Notes: a model not told the origin generated them from the letters alone. Shown: positions 53,584 to 62,300, counted from the first letter of the stretch. The stretch is 62,654 nt of DNA from G020354785 sp964521285 (GCA_964521285.1 CAZFQS010000019.1:1-62654), one strand, 5' to 3'. Numbers and translations: made by a program.

Positions 53584-53595
53584 TTACATTTGTAT
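53584..53595. promoter_or_regulatory. operator candidate O3 (TTACATTTGTAT) containing the -7 box
   Basis: Arms TTACA/TGTAt with one mismatch. Bases 53585-53592 read TACATTTG, an exact TAnnTTTG -7 box, so binding here would block the promoter of the HTH gene directly. Confidence 0.6.
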
Positions 53596-53608
53596 AAATT
53601 AAATTAAA

Positions 53609-54058
53609 ATGAAAAACAGAATATTAAAAATACTTAGTAATGAAAGTTTATCTGCAACAAAATTTGCTGATATCATAGGAGTTCAAAGATCAAGCATTTC
53701 GCATATTATTAGCGGAAGAAACAAACCAAGTTTTGATTTCATATCAAAAACTCTTGAAAAATTTCCGGACATTAATGCAGAATGGTTAATTAATGGTAAA
53801 GGTGATATGTATAAGGAGGATATTAAGGATAACGAAGAAAGGAAAAAAGAACCTGAATTATTTACTGGTAGTGATACTAAGAAGGGGGAGGAGAATATAC
53901 AGAAAGATGATAAAATGAAAAGATCAGTGGATATGGAAGATAGTGAAAAACATGAAAAATTTGTTGTTAAAGATAAGGTTACAAATGTAAACAATATTGA
54001 AAAAATCATAATTTTATTATCAAACGGAACATTTAAGGAATATTCACAATCAGATTAA
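53609..54058 (+). CDS. small XRE-type HTH regulator
   Basis: 149 residues. N-terminal HTH (about 5-60) with SATKFADIIGVQRSSISHIISGRNKPS and the typical Bacteroidota follow-on INAEWLINGKGDMY, here split in two segments of the same domain. A highly charged Lys/Glu/Asp linker (about 70-125) follows, and a short C-terminal hydrophobic motif IEKIIILLSNGTFKEY found on several regulators of this phylum. No protease (S24) domain, so not a LexA/CI type. Three dyads overlap its promoter and a fourth lies near its 3' end, strongly suggesting autoregulation. pyrD follows after 42 bp. Confidence 0.85.
   Translation: MKNRILKILSNESLSATKFADIIGVQRSSISHIISGRNKPSFDFISKTLEKFPDINAEWLINGKGDMYKEDIKDNEERKKEPELFTGSDTKKGEENIQKDDKMKRSVDMEDSEKHEKFVVKDKVTNVNNIEKIIILLSNGTFKEYSQSD
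53979..53990. promoter_or_regulatory. operator candidate O4 inside the HTH gene (TTACAAATGTAA)
   Basis: Arms TTACA/TGTAA are perfect with centre AA. It lies in the coding sequence, about 80 bp before the stop and 111 bp before the pyrD ATG. The 19-base context GTTACAAATGTAAACAATA differs from O1 at one position. Confidence 0.55.
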
Positions 54059-54100
54059 AGTGATAAATAAATCTTGGTTATATTTGCCAGAAAATAAGCG

Positions 54101-55138
54101 ATGTATAAAACAATTCTGCGTCCTGTCTTATTTCTGATTCCCGCTGAAACAATACATAACATAATAAACATCCTAATTAAGTTTATATTTATAATTCCTG
54201 GCAGCAGGGCGTTATCGGCAATTTTTTTCAGAATAAAAAACAAAAAATTAATCAAAAATGTGTTCGGACTGGATTTTGAGAATCCTGTAGGATTAGCTGC
54301 AGGATTTGATAAGAATGGATTTTTATATAATGAACTATCAGCGTTTGGATTTTCATTTGTGGAAGTTGGAACCATAACACCCAAGCCTCAGACAGGTAAT
54401 GAAAAACCAAGATCTTTCAGACTGATAAGGGATAAGGCACTAATAAACAGGATGGGATTCAATAATATAGGTGTTGAAAGGGTAATTGAAAGACTGAAAA
54501 GAAAAAGAAACAAGGTTATCGTTGGAGGAAATATAGGAAAGAACAGTCTTACTGCTAATGAGAATGCTGTTGATGATTATAAAACTTGCTTTGAAAAACT
54601 ATATGATTATGTTGATTACTTTGTGATAAATGTTAGTTGCCCGAATATTGATAACCTGACTGAATTGCAGGATGTGAGCAGTCTTGAAGTGATTCTTGAA
54701 AGAATAATGAAGATAAGGAAAGAGAAAAACATTTACAAGCCGGTATTACTGAAAATTTCTCCTGATTTGGACAGTAAAAAGCTTGACGATATTATTAGGA
54801 TAAGTGAAAATATGGGTATAAATGGTATTGTTGCTACTAATACTACAATTAAAAGAGAGGGCCTTACTACTGAAAAGGACAGGATTGAAAGAATTGGCAA
54901 TGGAGGTCTTAGTGGTAAACCTCTGAAAGATAAGTCTACCCAAATAATCAGATATATAAATGAAAAAACAAAAGGAAAAATGCCGGTAATAGGTGTTGGC
55001 GGAATAATGTCTCCTGAGGATGCTATTGAAAAAATAGAAGCCGGGGCTGTACTTGTGCAGTTATATACCGGATTTATTTATGAAGGGCCATTCCTGGCAA
55101 AAAGAATAAATAAAGCTATCCTGAAAAGTTTTCCTTAA
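54101..55138 (+). CDS. pyrD: dihydroorotate dehydrogenase, class 2 type
   Basis: Oxidises dihydroorotate to orotate for UMP synthesis; class 2 enzymes are membrane-associated and pass electrons to quinone. 345 residues with the class 2 N-terminal helix region (1-45), NPVGLAAGFDKNGF near 62-75, VGTITPKPQTGN near 90, the FMN-binding end GVGGIMSPEDA near 300. The active-site loop reads NVSCPN near 178, with Cys where most class 2 enzymes have Ser. It is 42 bp behind the HTH gene and may share its transcript. Confidence 0.94.
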   Translation: MYKTILRPVLFLIPAETIHNIINILIKFIFIIPGSRALSAIFFRIKNKKLIKNVFGLDFENPVGLAAGFDKNGFLYNELSAFGFSFVEVGTITPKPQTGNEKPRSFRLIRDKALINRMGFNNIGVERVIERLKRKRNKVIVGGNIGKNSLTANENAVDDYKTCFEKLYDYVDYFVINVSCPNIDNLTELQDVSSLEVILERIMKIRKEKNIYKPVLLKISPDLDSKKLDDIIRISENMGINGIVATNTTIKREGLTTEKDRIERIGNGGLSGKPLKDKSTQIIRYINEKTKGKMPVIGVGGIMSPEDAIEKIEAGAVLVQLYTGFIYEGPFLAKRINKAILKSFP

Positions 55139-55161
55139 TCCTTACCCCTTTAATCCTTACC
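55135..55161. repeat. 12-bp direct repeat TTAATCCTTACC between pyrD and clpC
   Basis: Exact copies at 55135-55146 and 55150-55161 (period 15). The pyrimidine-rich strand resembles the complement of the GGATAAA repeat behind argS. It fills the whole 25-bp convergent gap; no terminator hairpin fits. Confidence 0.7.
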
Positions 55162-55163
55162 AA

Positions 55164-57710
55164 CTATTTATTCAACTCTTTAGCTACAGCGGCTTTACTG
55201 ACCACTTTCATAGTAATTTCTTCTTTTTTCTTGTTGAATCCGACAGATATAACATCACCTTCCTTTAAATTTGATTTAATTATTATTTCTGCCATCGGAT
55301 CCTCGAGGTATTTTTGGATAGCGCGTTTCAGCGGGCGGGCTCCGAACTGAACATCATAGCCTTTTTCGGCAATGAATTCTTTTGCAACTGTAGAAAGTTT
55401 TATTTCATACCCCAGGGTATATATTCTATCAAATAGTCCTTTTAGCTCAATATCAATTATTTCGAATATATCCTGTTGAGTCAGGGCATTAAATACAACA
55501 ACATCATCAAGTCTGTTTAAGAATTCCGGGGCAAAGTGTTTTTTTAGTGCATTCTGAATAACACTCTTTGCATATTCATTTATTTCCTGTTGCTTTGCTT
55601 TGGTAGTAAATCCAACGCCCTGACCAAAGTCCTTTAATTGTCTTGTCCCTATATTGGATGTCATAATTACTATAGTATTTCTGAAATCTACTCTTCTGCC
55701 CAGGCTGTCAGTTAACTGACCTTCATCAAGTACCTGCAGTAATATATGAAAGACATCGGGATGTGCCTTTTCAAGTTCATCAAGCAGCACAACAGAATAG
55801 GGTTTTCTTCTGACTTTTTCTGTCAGTTGTCCGCCCTCCTCATAACCAATATAACCAGGGGGAGCACCTACCAGTCTCGATACCGTAAATTTTTCCATAT
55901 ATTCACTCATATCAAGCCTTATCAGATTATCAGTTGATTCAAAGAGATACTGTGCAAGAACCTTTGCAAGCTGTGTTTTACCAACTCCTGTGGGGCCGAG
56001 GAATATAAATGTCCCGATAGGTTTGTTAGGATCTTTCAATCCGGCCCTGTTTCTTTGAATAGACCTGACAACTTTCTGTATAGCCTCATCCTGACCCACA
56101 ACCCTTCCCTTGAGTTCGTCCTTCATTTTTAATAGTCTTTCTCCTTCTGCCTGTGCTATTCGTTGTACAGGTACACCAGTCATCATAGCAACAACTTCAG
56201 CTACCTTTTCTTCATCGACAACCTCCCTGTTTTTTGTAAGTTCCTGTTCCCATCTTAATTTCTCTTCTTCAAGCAGATCAAGATATTCTTTCTCTTTATC
56301 TCTGAAGCTGGCAGCTTTCTCAAAATTCTGATTCTTAACGGCTTTTATTTTCTCTTTTTTTGTTTCTTCAAACTGAAGTTCAAGGTCAAGTATTTTTTGA
56401 GGGACAATAATGTTTGAGATATGAACTCTTGAACCTGATTCATCAAGTGCATCAATTGCCTTATCAGGCAGATGCCTGTCAGTTATATACCTGTTGGTTA
56501 ATTTAACACAGGCTTCTATAGCTTCAGGGGTATAAGTAACATTATGATGGTCCTCGTATCTTTCCTTAATGTTATTGAGAATGTTAACTGTTTCCTCAGT
56601 TGTCGTAGGTTCTATCATAACTTTCTGAAATCTGCGTTCCAAAGCTCCGTCTTTTTCTATGTGCTGTCTGTATTCATCAAGTGTGGTTGCTCCGATGCAC
56701 TGGATATCACCTCTGGCCAAAGCCGGCTTTAACATATTTGCTGCATCCAGCGAACCTGTAGCACCACCGGCTCCCACAATAGTATGGACTTCGTCAATAA
56801 ATAATATGATCTCAGATGTCTTGGACAATTCATTAAGAATAGCTTTCATACGTTCTTCGAACTGTCCGCGGTATTTTGTGCCGGCAACAATTGAAGCCAG
56901 ATCAAGAGTAACCACCCGCTTTCCGAAAAGAACCCTGGAAACTTTGCGTTGTATTATACGCATTGCCAAACCTTCAGCTATAGCTGATTTGCCAACGCCG
57001 GGCTCACCTATAAGTATAGGGTTATTCTTTTTTCGCCTGCTGAGAATCTGGGCCAGTCTCTCAATTTCCCTCTCTCTTCCGACAATAGGATCCAGCCTGT
57101 CTTCTTCAGCTGCTTTTGTGAGGTCTATTCCAAAGTTATCAAGGACAGGAGTATCTGAACTTGATTTTGATGATTGTTCGGAACTCCCGCCTTTGCCCGG
57201 TCCAAAAGAACTACCGGTATCATCTTCCTCATGCGGAAATTCTGAACTTATTTCTTCAGATTCTGTATTTTCCTCTCTTTCTTTTAGAATCTCTTTTTTT
57301 ACCTTATCGTAACTTATATTATGTTCATATAAAACCCTTGAAATAATGCTGTCTTCATCTTTAATAATGGCAAGTAATAAATGGCCCGTATCTATAGTTG
57401 TATTCTTTAATGATTTAGCTTCAAGATATACAAGTTTTAATACCCGTTCAGATGATTTTAAAAGAGGTATATTATCTGTTTCAGTAACTTTAACCGGACC
57501 AGCAGGAGCTAATGTAGCCTCTATATCTTTTCTTAATTCATAAAGATTTACTCTTAGTGAAATCAACACGTTTATAGCCACACCTTCACCTTCACGAAGT
57601 ATACCTAAGAAAAGATGTTCCGGACCTATCTCTTTATTTCCAAGTCTTATTGCTTCTTCCTTGCTATAAGTCAGTACATCTTTGATTCTTTGTGAAAATT
57701 TAGCATCCAT
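55164..57710 (-). CDS. clpC: ClpC AAA+ unfoldase
   Basis: 848 residues from the ATG at 57710, the family start MDAKFSQRIKDVL; a TTG 24 bp upstream is unlikely. Two Clp N repeats (about 1-145), a Ser/Gly-rich linker, AAA-1 with GEPGVGKS near 248 and VDEVH, a UVR coiled coil (about 420-455), AAA-2 with GPTGVGKT near 575 and the ClpB D2-small domain. Unfolds proteins for ClpP in the cytoplasm; in Bacteroidota it replaces ClpA. Divergent from gyrA, with an exact -7 box upstream. Confidence 0.97.
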   Translation of the reverse strand: MDAKFSQRIKDVLTYSKEEAIRLGNKEIGPEHLFLGILREGEGVAINVLISLRVNLYELRKDIEATLAPAGPVKVTETDNIPLLKSSERVLKLVYLEAKSLKNTTIDTGHLLLAIIKDEDSIISRVLYEHNISYDKVKKEILKEREENTESEEISSEFPHEEDDTGSSFGPGKGGSSEQSSKSSSDTPVLDNFGIDLTKAAEEDRLDPIVGREREIERLAQILSRRKKNNPILIGEPGVGKSAIAEGLAMRIIQRKVSRVLFGKRVVTLDLASIVAGTKYRGQFEERMKAILNELSKTSEIILFIDEVHTIVGAGGATGSLDAANMLKPALARGDIQCIGATTLDEYRQHIEKDGALERRFQKVMIEPTTTEETVNILNNIKERYEDHHNVTYTPEAIEACVKLTNRYITDRHLPDKAIDALDESGSRVHISNIIVPQKILDLELQFEETKKEKIKAVKNQNFEKAASFRDKEKEYLDLLEEEKLRWEQELTKNREVVDEEKVAEVVAMMTGVPVQRIAQAEGERLLKMKDELKGRVVGQDEAIQKVVRSIQRNRAGLKDPNKPIGTFIFLGPTGVGKTQLAKVLAQYLFESTDNLIRLDMSEYMEKFTVSRLVGAPPGYIGYEEGGQLTEKVRRKPYSVVLLDELEKAHPDVFHILLQVLDEGQLTDSLGRRVDFRNTIVIMTSNIGTRQLKDFGQGVGFTTKAKQQEINEYAKSVIQNALKKHFAPEFLNRLDDVVVFNALTQQDIFEIIDIELKGLFDRIYTLGYEIKLSTVAKEFIAEKGYDVQFGARPLKRAIQKYLEDPMAEIIIKSNLKEGDVISVGFNKKKEEITMKVVSKAAVAKELNK

Positions 57711-57765
57711 AAACAAGTATAATTTTTCGTTCAAAAATTGTGTGCTCTAATATAGCATATCAATA

Positions 57766-57773
57766 CAAATATA
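57766..57773 (-). promoter_or_regulatory. -7 promoter box of clpC
   Basis: Minus-strand TATATTTG, an exact match 55 bp before the ATG. The -33 element is weak. No CtsR or CIRCE-like repeat was seen. Confidence 0.5.
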
Positions 57774-57860
57774 GTAAATAAAAATAACCATTTATAAACA
57801 TATTTGTGTTAATAATTATAATAATTAACCAAGCCTAAAAATATAATAAATACCTACTTT

Positions 57861-57878
57861 AGCATAGTTAATTATGCT
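57861..57878. promoter_or_regulatory. inverted repeat AGCATA-N6-TATGCT before gyrA
   Basis: Perfect 6-bp arms, 49 bp before the gyrA ATG. It could be an operator or a leader hairpin; a -7-like CATATTTG (one mismatch) lies further upstream at about 57799-57806. Confidence 0.35.
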
Positions 57879-57927
57879 TAAATTTACTACAATTTTTTAA
57901 CAACCAGGAATTATTACTACGAAAGAT

Positions 57928-60402
57928 ATGGCTGAAGGAGAGAAGATTATTAAAATCAATATTGAAGAGGAAATGAAATCGGCATATATTGATTATTCGA
58001 TGTCGGTTATTGTTTCCCGTGCTTTACCTGATGTTAGAGATGGATTGAAACCGGTACACCGCAGGGTATTATACGGTATGTTTGAGCTGGGTCTGTTATC
58101 AAACAGGCCATTTAAAAAATCTGCCAGAATTGTAGGGGAGGTGTTAGGTAAATATCATCCCCATGGTGATACGTCGGTGTATGATGCCATGGTCAGAATG
58201 GCCCAGAACTGGTCCTTAAGGTACCCGCTCATAGACGGACAGGGTAACTTCGGCTCTATGGATAATGACAGTCCCGCTGCAATGCGTTATACCGAAGCAA
58301 GACTGCAAAGAATTGCTGAAGAGACTTTATCAGACATTAATAAAAATACAGTTGATTTTCAGTTGAATTTTGATGATTCTCTTCAGGAACCAACAGTATT
58401 ACCGGCAAGGATTCCAAATCTGCTGATAAATGGGGCATCAGGAATAGCGGTTGGTATGGCTACAAATATTCCTCCTCATAATCTCGCTGAAGTATGCAAT
58501 GCTATTGTTGCTTATATAGATAACAACGAGATTACAACCGGTGAGTTACTGCAACATGTTAAGGCACCTGATTTCCCTACAGGAGGAATTATTTATGGTT
58601 ACCAGGGAGTAGTAGATGCATTTGAAACAGGTAAAGGAAGAATTGTCATAAGGGCAAAAACTGATATTGAAATCACAAGCAGCGGAAGAGAAAAGATTAT
58701 AGTTACTGAAATTCCATACCAGGTGAACAAGGCTGAAATGATAGCCAAAACCGCTGAATTGATTAATGATAAGAAGATTAGCGGTATATCTTATATTAAT
58801 GATGAATCAGACAGAAAGGGTACCAGGATAGTAATAATATTGAAGAAGGATACGCCATCATCTGTTGTGTTAAACAAGCTGTATAAATATACCCAGTTAC
58901 AGACAACCTTTAATGTTAATAATATTGCATTAGTGAAGGGACGTCCAAGATTATTGACACTAAAGCAGACAATAAAATATTTTGTTAATCACCGTCATGA
59001 AGTAGTAGTCAGGCGAACCAATTATGAGCTCGAACAGTCCGAAAAAAGAGCACATATACTTGACGGGTTATTAATAGCACTGGATAATATCGATGCTGTA
59101 ATTGCACTTATCAAAGCATCAAGTACTCCTGATGATGCAAAGGAAGGTCTTATGAAGAGCTTCAAATTAACAGAAATTCAGGCTAAAGCAATACTTGAAA
59201 TGAGGTTGCAGAGACTTACTGGTTTAGAGAGAGATAAGGTCAGGCAGGAAGCTGAAGATCTAAGGCATCTGATAAAGGATCTGAATGAGATTCTGGAAAG
59301 TGAAGAAAGGAGAATGAACATAATTAAAGATGAGCTTATAGAAATAAGGGACAAATTCGGAGATGCTCGCAGGACTGAAGTTGTGCATACTGTAGAGGAG
59401 TTTAATCCGGAAGATTTTTATTCTGACGATGATATGATTATTACTATATCTCATCTGGGATATATTAAGAGGACCCCACTTACTGAATTCAGAACCCAGC
59501 AAAGAGGGGGTATTGGTTCAAAAGGAAGTGAAACAAGGGAAGAAGATTTTCTTGAACATATGTTTCATGCAACAATGCATAATACCCTGTTGCTTTTTAC
59601 TGAAAGGGGAAAGTGTTTCTGGCTGAAGGTTTATGCAGTTCCTGAAGGAGCAAAGACTTCGAAAGGAAGAGCAATTCAAAATGTTTTGAATATACAGACC
59701 GATGAAAAAGTAAGAGCATATATTAATGTGAAAAGCCTCACTGAAGAGGATTATCTGAATAACAACTTTATAATAATATGTACAAAGCAGGGAGTTATAA
59801 AAAAGACCTCACTCAAAGCTTATTCCAGACCAAGACAGAGTGGAATTAACGCAATTAACGTAAGGGAAGGGGATAACCTTATTCAGGCAAAGCTGACTAA
59901 TGGAAATAATGAGATATTGTTAGCTATTAAATCAGGCAAAGCCATTCGTTTTCATGAAAATACTGTGAGACCGATGGGCAGGAATGCTTCCGGAGTGAGG
60001 GGAATTAAACTTTCTGCTGACCCGGCTGATGAAGTTGTTGGTATGGTATGTGTGCAGGACATAGCAGAGACTACAATACTGGTTGTTTCAGAAAGGGGAT
60101 ATGGTAAAAGAACAAATGTGGAAAACTACAGGTTTACCAACAGGGGAGGGAAAGGAATAAAGACTATTAATATTACGGAAAAAACAGGTAAGCTTATTGC
60201 TATAAAAGGTGTTACTGACACTGATGATCTTATGATAATCAACCGGTCAGGTATTACAATCAGACTTGCTGTTGCAAATATAAGTGTTATGGGAAGGGCT
60301 ACCCAGGGTGTGAGACTTATTAATCTGAGAAATAATGATGCTATTGCAGCAGTAACAAGTGTTATCACTTCTGAGGCCAACAACTCCAATTCCGATAAAT
60401 AA
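57928..60402 (+). CDS. gyrA: DNA gyrase subunit A
   Basis: Breaks and rejoins DNA for negative supercoiling with GyrB. 824 residues. The catalytic Tyr is Y121 in AMRYTEARLQ; the N-terminal MSVIVSRALPDVRDGLKPVH is diagnostic. The quinolone region reads HPHGDTSVYDAM, with Thr at the E. coli Ser83 place and Asp kept at the 87 place. The C-terminal six-bladed pinwheel (about 495-810) carries the GyrA-box-like QQRGGIG near 525, which argues for GyrA rather than ParC. The gyrA-TPR gene pair is common in Bacteroidota. Confidence 0.96.
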   Translation: MAEGEKIIKINIEEEMKSAYIDYSMSVIVSRALPDVRDGLKPVHRRVLYGMFELGLLSNRPFKKSARIVGEVLGKYHPHGDTSVYDAMVRMAQNWSLRYPLIDGQGNFGSMDNDSPAAMRYTEARLQRIAEETLSDINKNTVDFQLNFDDSLQEPTVLPARIPNLLINGASGIAVGMATNIPPHNLAEVCNAIVAYIDNNEITTGELLQHVKAPDFPTGGIIYGYQGVVDAFETGKGRIVIRAKTDIEITSSGREKIIVTEIPYQVNKAEMIAKTAELINDKKISGISYINDESDRKGTRIVIILKKDTPSSVVLNKLYKYTQLQTTFNVNNIALVKGRPRLLTLKQTIKYFVNHRHEVVVRRTNYELEQSEKRAHILDGLLIALDNIDAVIALIKASSTPDDAKEGLMKSFKLTEIQAKAILEMRLQRLTGLERDKVRQEAEDLRHLIKDLNEILESEERRMNIIKDELIEIRDKFGDARRTEVVHTVEEFNPEDFYSDDDMIITISHLGYIKRTPLTEFRTQQRGGIGSKGSETREEDFLEHMFHATMHNTLLLFTERGKCFWLKVYAVPEGAKTSKGRAIQNVLNIQTDEKVRAYINVKSLTEEDYLNNNFIIICTKQGVIKKTSLKAYSRPRQSGINAINVREGDNLIQAKLTNGNNEILLAIKSGKAIRFHENTVRPMGRNASGVRGIKLSADPADEVVGMVCVQDIAETTILVVSERGYGKRTNVENYRFTNRGGKGIKTINITEKTGKLIAIKGVTDTDDLMIINRSGITIRLAVANISVMGRATQGVRLINLRNNDAIAAVTSVITSEANNSNSDK

Positions 60403-60468
60403 TAACATTTTTTCTTCCGTTGATTTTAAATATAAAAACATTTATTTTTAACATCCTTTGGCAAAATA

Positions 60469-60499
60469 TTTGAACTAATTCATATAAAATATATATTTG
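60469..60499 (+). promoter_or_regulatory. promoter of the TPR gene (TTTG-N19-TATATTTG)
   Basis: -33 TTTG at 60469-60472 and -7 TATATTTG at 60492-60499 with a 19-bp spacer: a full consensus Bacteroidota promoter, 28 bp before the ATG at 60528. Confidence 0.8.
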
Positions 60500-60527
60500 T
60501 GAATTATAAATTCAAAATTAATTAATT

Positions 60528-61838
60528 ATGAAGCGGCTAAGTTTTTCTTTTTTAGTATTAGTGATTGTTTCAGCCAGTTATATTAGGGCCCAGGTAGAGG
60601 ATGTCCAGCCTATAATAAATTATAATGCTCTGGAAAACAAATTAAAAAAGAGCAATTCAGCAATAGAAGATCCTAAAAAGAATATTAAGGTAAAAACATG
60701 GATAGAGAGAGGTGAGTTAATGATGGAAATATATTCTATAAATCTACAATATCTCAGGAAGGGTATGTCTGTTAGCGAAGCCAAATTATTTTTCAGGGAG
60801 CCTGATGAGATTAAGCAAACCCAGGATGGTGCAGATATGATTGAGGAATATATATATGAGAGGATAACGATTATATTCAAAAATGGTGTACTGGACGACT
60901 GGGTTGAAACAAGTAAGATATACGAAAATCCTCTTCCTGAGGCAAAAAAAGCATTTGAAAAAGTTATTGAGCTGGATACGGAAGGAAAGTATAATGAAGA
61001 ACTTAAAGAATATCTGAACCAGCTAAAATTACAGTTTGAAAGTGAGGCAGTTTATGCATATAGTAAGAAAAAATATGAAGACGCGTATAATAATTTCAGA
61101 GAAATACTTAAAATAAATGAACTGGAAGTTATGGAAGGTGTTGTGGATACAGTAATATTTTATAATGCCGGAAGACTTGCACGTGAACTGAATAAACATA
61201 AGGAAGCTATCGAACTTTTTAAGATTGTCGATGGATATGATTATAATAATCCCTTCATTTATATATTCTTGAGTAGCAGCTATAATGCAATTGGTGATAG
61301 TGCTTCAGGGGTTGAAGTCCTTAAAACAGGATTTAAGAAATTCCCGGAGAACCAAAATATTCTAATTGAATTAATTAATTATTATTTGCTAAAGGGACAT
61401 GCTGATGAAGCCCTTGACTATCTTGCAATAGCTAAAGAAGATGATTCTGAAAACATATCGTTTTACTTTGCTGAGGGAACATTATATGATAAACTGGGAC
61501 GTTTTGATGATGCAAAACGATCATATGAACATTGTCTTGAGCTTGATGAGAATTATTTCAATGCACATTATAACCTGGGAGTATTGTATTACAACAATGC
61601 TGTGAAGTTATACGATGAAGCTAATTTAATTAATGACATTCAGGAATATGAAAAGGCCAAGGAAGTTGCGGATGCAGAAATAGCCAAAGCTTTACCGTAT
61701 ATTGAAAGAGCGCATGAGATTAATCCCGACGATGTTGAATCCCTGAAAACTTTAAAGACGCTTTATTACAGATTGCAGATGGATGATAAATATGATGAAG
61801 TAATTATTAAACTCAAGGAAAAAGGTATAGTGGACTAG
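60528..61838 (+). CDS. secreted tetratricopeptide repeat protein downstream of gyrA
   Basis: 436 residues with a signal peptide ending about residue 22 (YIRAQ), so periplasmic. Residues about 60-130 form a small alpha/beta domain (GMSVSEAKLFFREPDEI, resembling a SmpA/BamE-like fold), followed by six or more TPR units (about 135-430; FNAHYNLGVLYYNNA). It is driven by a full consensus promoter and ends in a hairpin terminator. Conserved next to gyrA in the phylum; role unknown. Confidence 0.85.
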   Translation: MKRLSFSFLVLVIVSASYIRAQVEDVQPIINYNALENKLKKSNSAIEDPKKNIKVKTWIERGELMMEIYSINLQYLRKGMSVSEAKLFFREPDEIKQTQDGADMIEEYIYERITIIFKNGVLDDWVETSKIYENPLPEAKKAFEKVIELDTEGKYNEELKEYLNQLKLQFESEAVYAYSKKKYEDAYNNFREILKINELEVMEGVVDTVIFYNAGRLARELNKHKEAIELFKIVDGYDYNNPFIYIFLSSSYNAIGDSASGVEVLKTGFKKFPENQNILIELINYYLLKGHADEALDYLAIAKEDDSENISFYFAEGTLYDKLGRFDDAKRSYEHCLELDENYFNAHYNLGVLYYNNAVKLYDEANLINDIQEYEKAKEVADAEIAKALPYIERAHEINPDDVESLKTLKTLYYRLQMDDKYDEVIIKLKEKGIVD

Positions 61839-61846
61839 GATTTAAG

Positions 61847-61860
61847 AGGGGACAGCGTCC
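61847..61860. repeat. copy 2 of the AGGGGACAGCGTCC repeat
   Basis: 14 bases identical to 29438-29451, 8 bp after a stop codon. Here the second arm of the hairpin is absent. GC-rich against an AT-rich background. Confidence 0.7.
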
Positions 61861-61882
61861 TGTAAAAGAAATAAACAAATAA

Positions 61883-61914
61883 AAAAGGGGAGGTACAAAA
61901 ATGCTTCTCCTTTT
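61883..61914 (+). terminator. hairpin terminator after the TPR gene
   Basis: AAAAGGGGAGG (61883-61893) pairs with CTTCTCCTTTT (61904-61914) through 11 positions including two G-U pairs, around a 10-nt loop. The 3' arm ends in the T-run. The A-rich 5' side would also let it work in the minus direction for the toxin transcript. Confidence 0.8.
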
Positions 61915-62039
61915 ATATTTACATTCTCTATTTAACATAATATTAATTATGAGACATTTTATCTCATAATTAGCATTATATGTAAATAGCTTGAAGTTAT
62001 CAATAATTATTGGGATTTGGAAGGCAATTATAAAATATA

Positions 62040-62300
62040 TCAATCATAGTGAAACCTACAACTCAATATGATAATTTCATTATCTAATACTTTATATACA
62101 AGTCGATGTTCCTGATTTATTCTGCGTGACCAGCAACCCTGGTATTTATATTTTAAAGGTTCAGGTTTACCTAACCCCTCAAAAGGATTTCTTAAGGTTT
62201 CTTTTATTAATTGATTCAACCTTTTAAATAGTTTCTTGTCAACTTTAAACCAATATGAATAATCTTCCCAGGATTCATCTACAAAAGATAATTTCTTCAT
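62040..62300 (-). CDS. yoeB: YoeB/Txe family toxin (ribosome-dependent mRNA endonuclease)
   Basis: 86 residues, full length. The catalytic set of YoeB is in place: Glu at 47 (GKPEPLKY), Arg at 66 (QEHRLVYKV), and the C-terminal His-Tyr at 84-85 (CRFHYD). Free toxin cleaves mRNA in the ribosomal A site. Its start overlaps the antitoxin end by 4 bp (ATGA), the usual coupling of this module. Confidence 0.95.
   Translation of the reverse strand: MKKLSFVDESWEDYSYWFKVDKKLFKRLNQLIKETLRNPFEGLGKPEPLKYKYQGCWSRRINQEHRLVYKVLDNEIIILSCRFHYD

Larger units (their letters stand above)
52660..53608. other. 949-bp non-coding AT-rich region with many short dyads
   Basis: No ORF of any credible length on either strand. 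By eye 53040-53340 is about 85 percent A+T. It contains TTACATATATAA twice (53059-53070, 53116-53127), TTACATAT at 53290, an 11-bp inverted repeat ATATTTGGTTA/TAACCAAATAT (53108-53118 and 53182-53192), ATTTACT/AGTAAAT (53198-53223), and near the HTH gene TTACATATGTAA, TTACACATGTAA and TTACATTTGTAT. No DnaA boxes (TTATCCACA) or known RNA were recognised. Confidence 0.6.

Noticed and set aside
52660..53608. AT-rich repeat region considered as a CRISPR array or as oriC
   Set aside because: Repeats are short, irregular and palindromic without uniform spacers, no cas genes are near, and no DnaA boxes or dnaA-type neighbours are seen.
54055..54384. 109-codon minus-strand open frame at the pyrD start
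   Set aside because: It is antisense to the conserved N-terminal part of pyrD and has no family resemblance.
56659..57312. 217-codon open frame opposite clpC
   Set aside because: It is antisense to the AAA-1 and linker region of clpC, is Ser-rich low complexity, has no domain, and arises from the codon usage of clpC.
57711..57734. TTG start for clpC
   Set aside because: The ATG at 57710 opens the standard ClpC N terminus.
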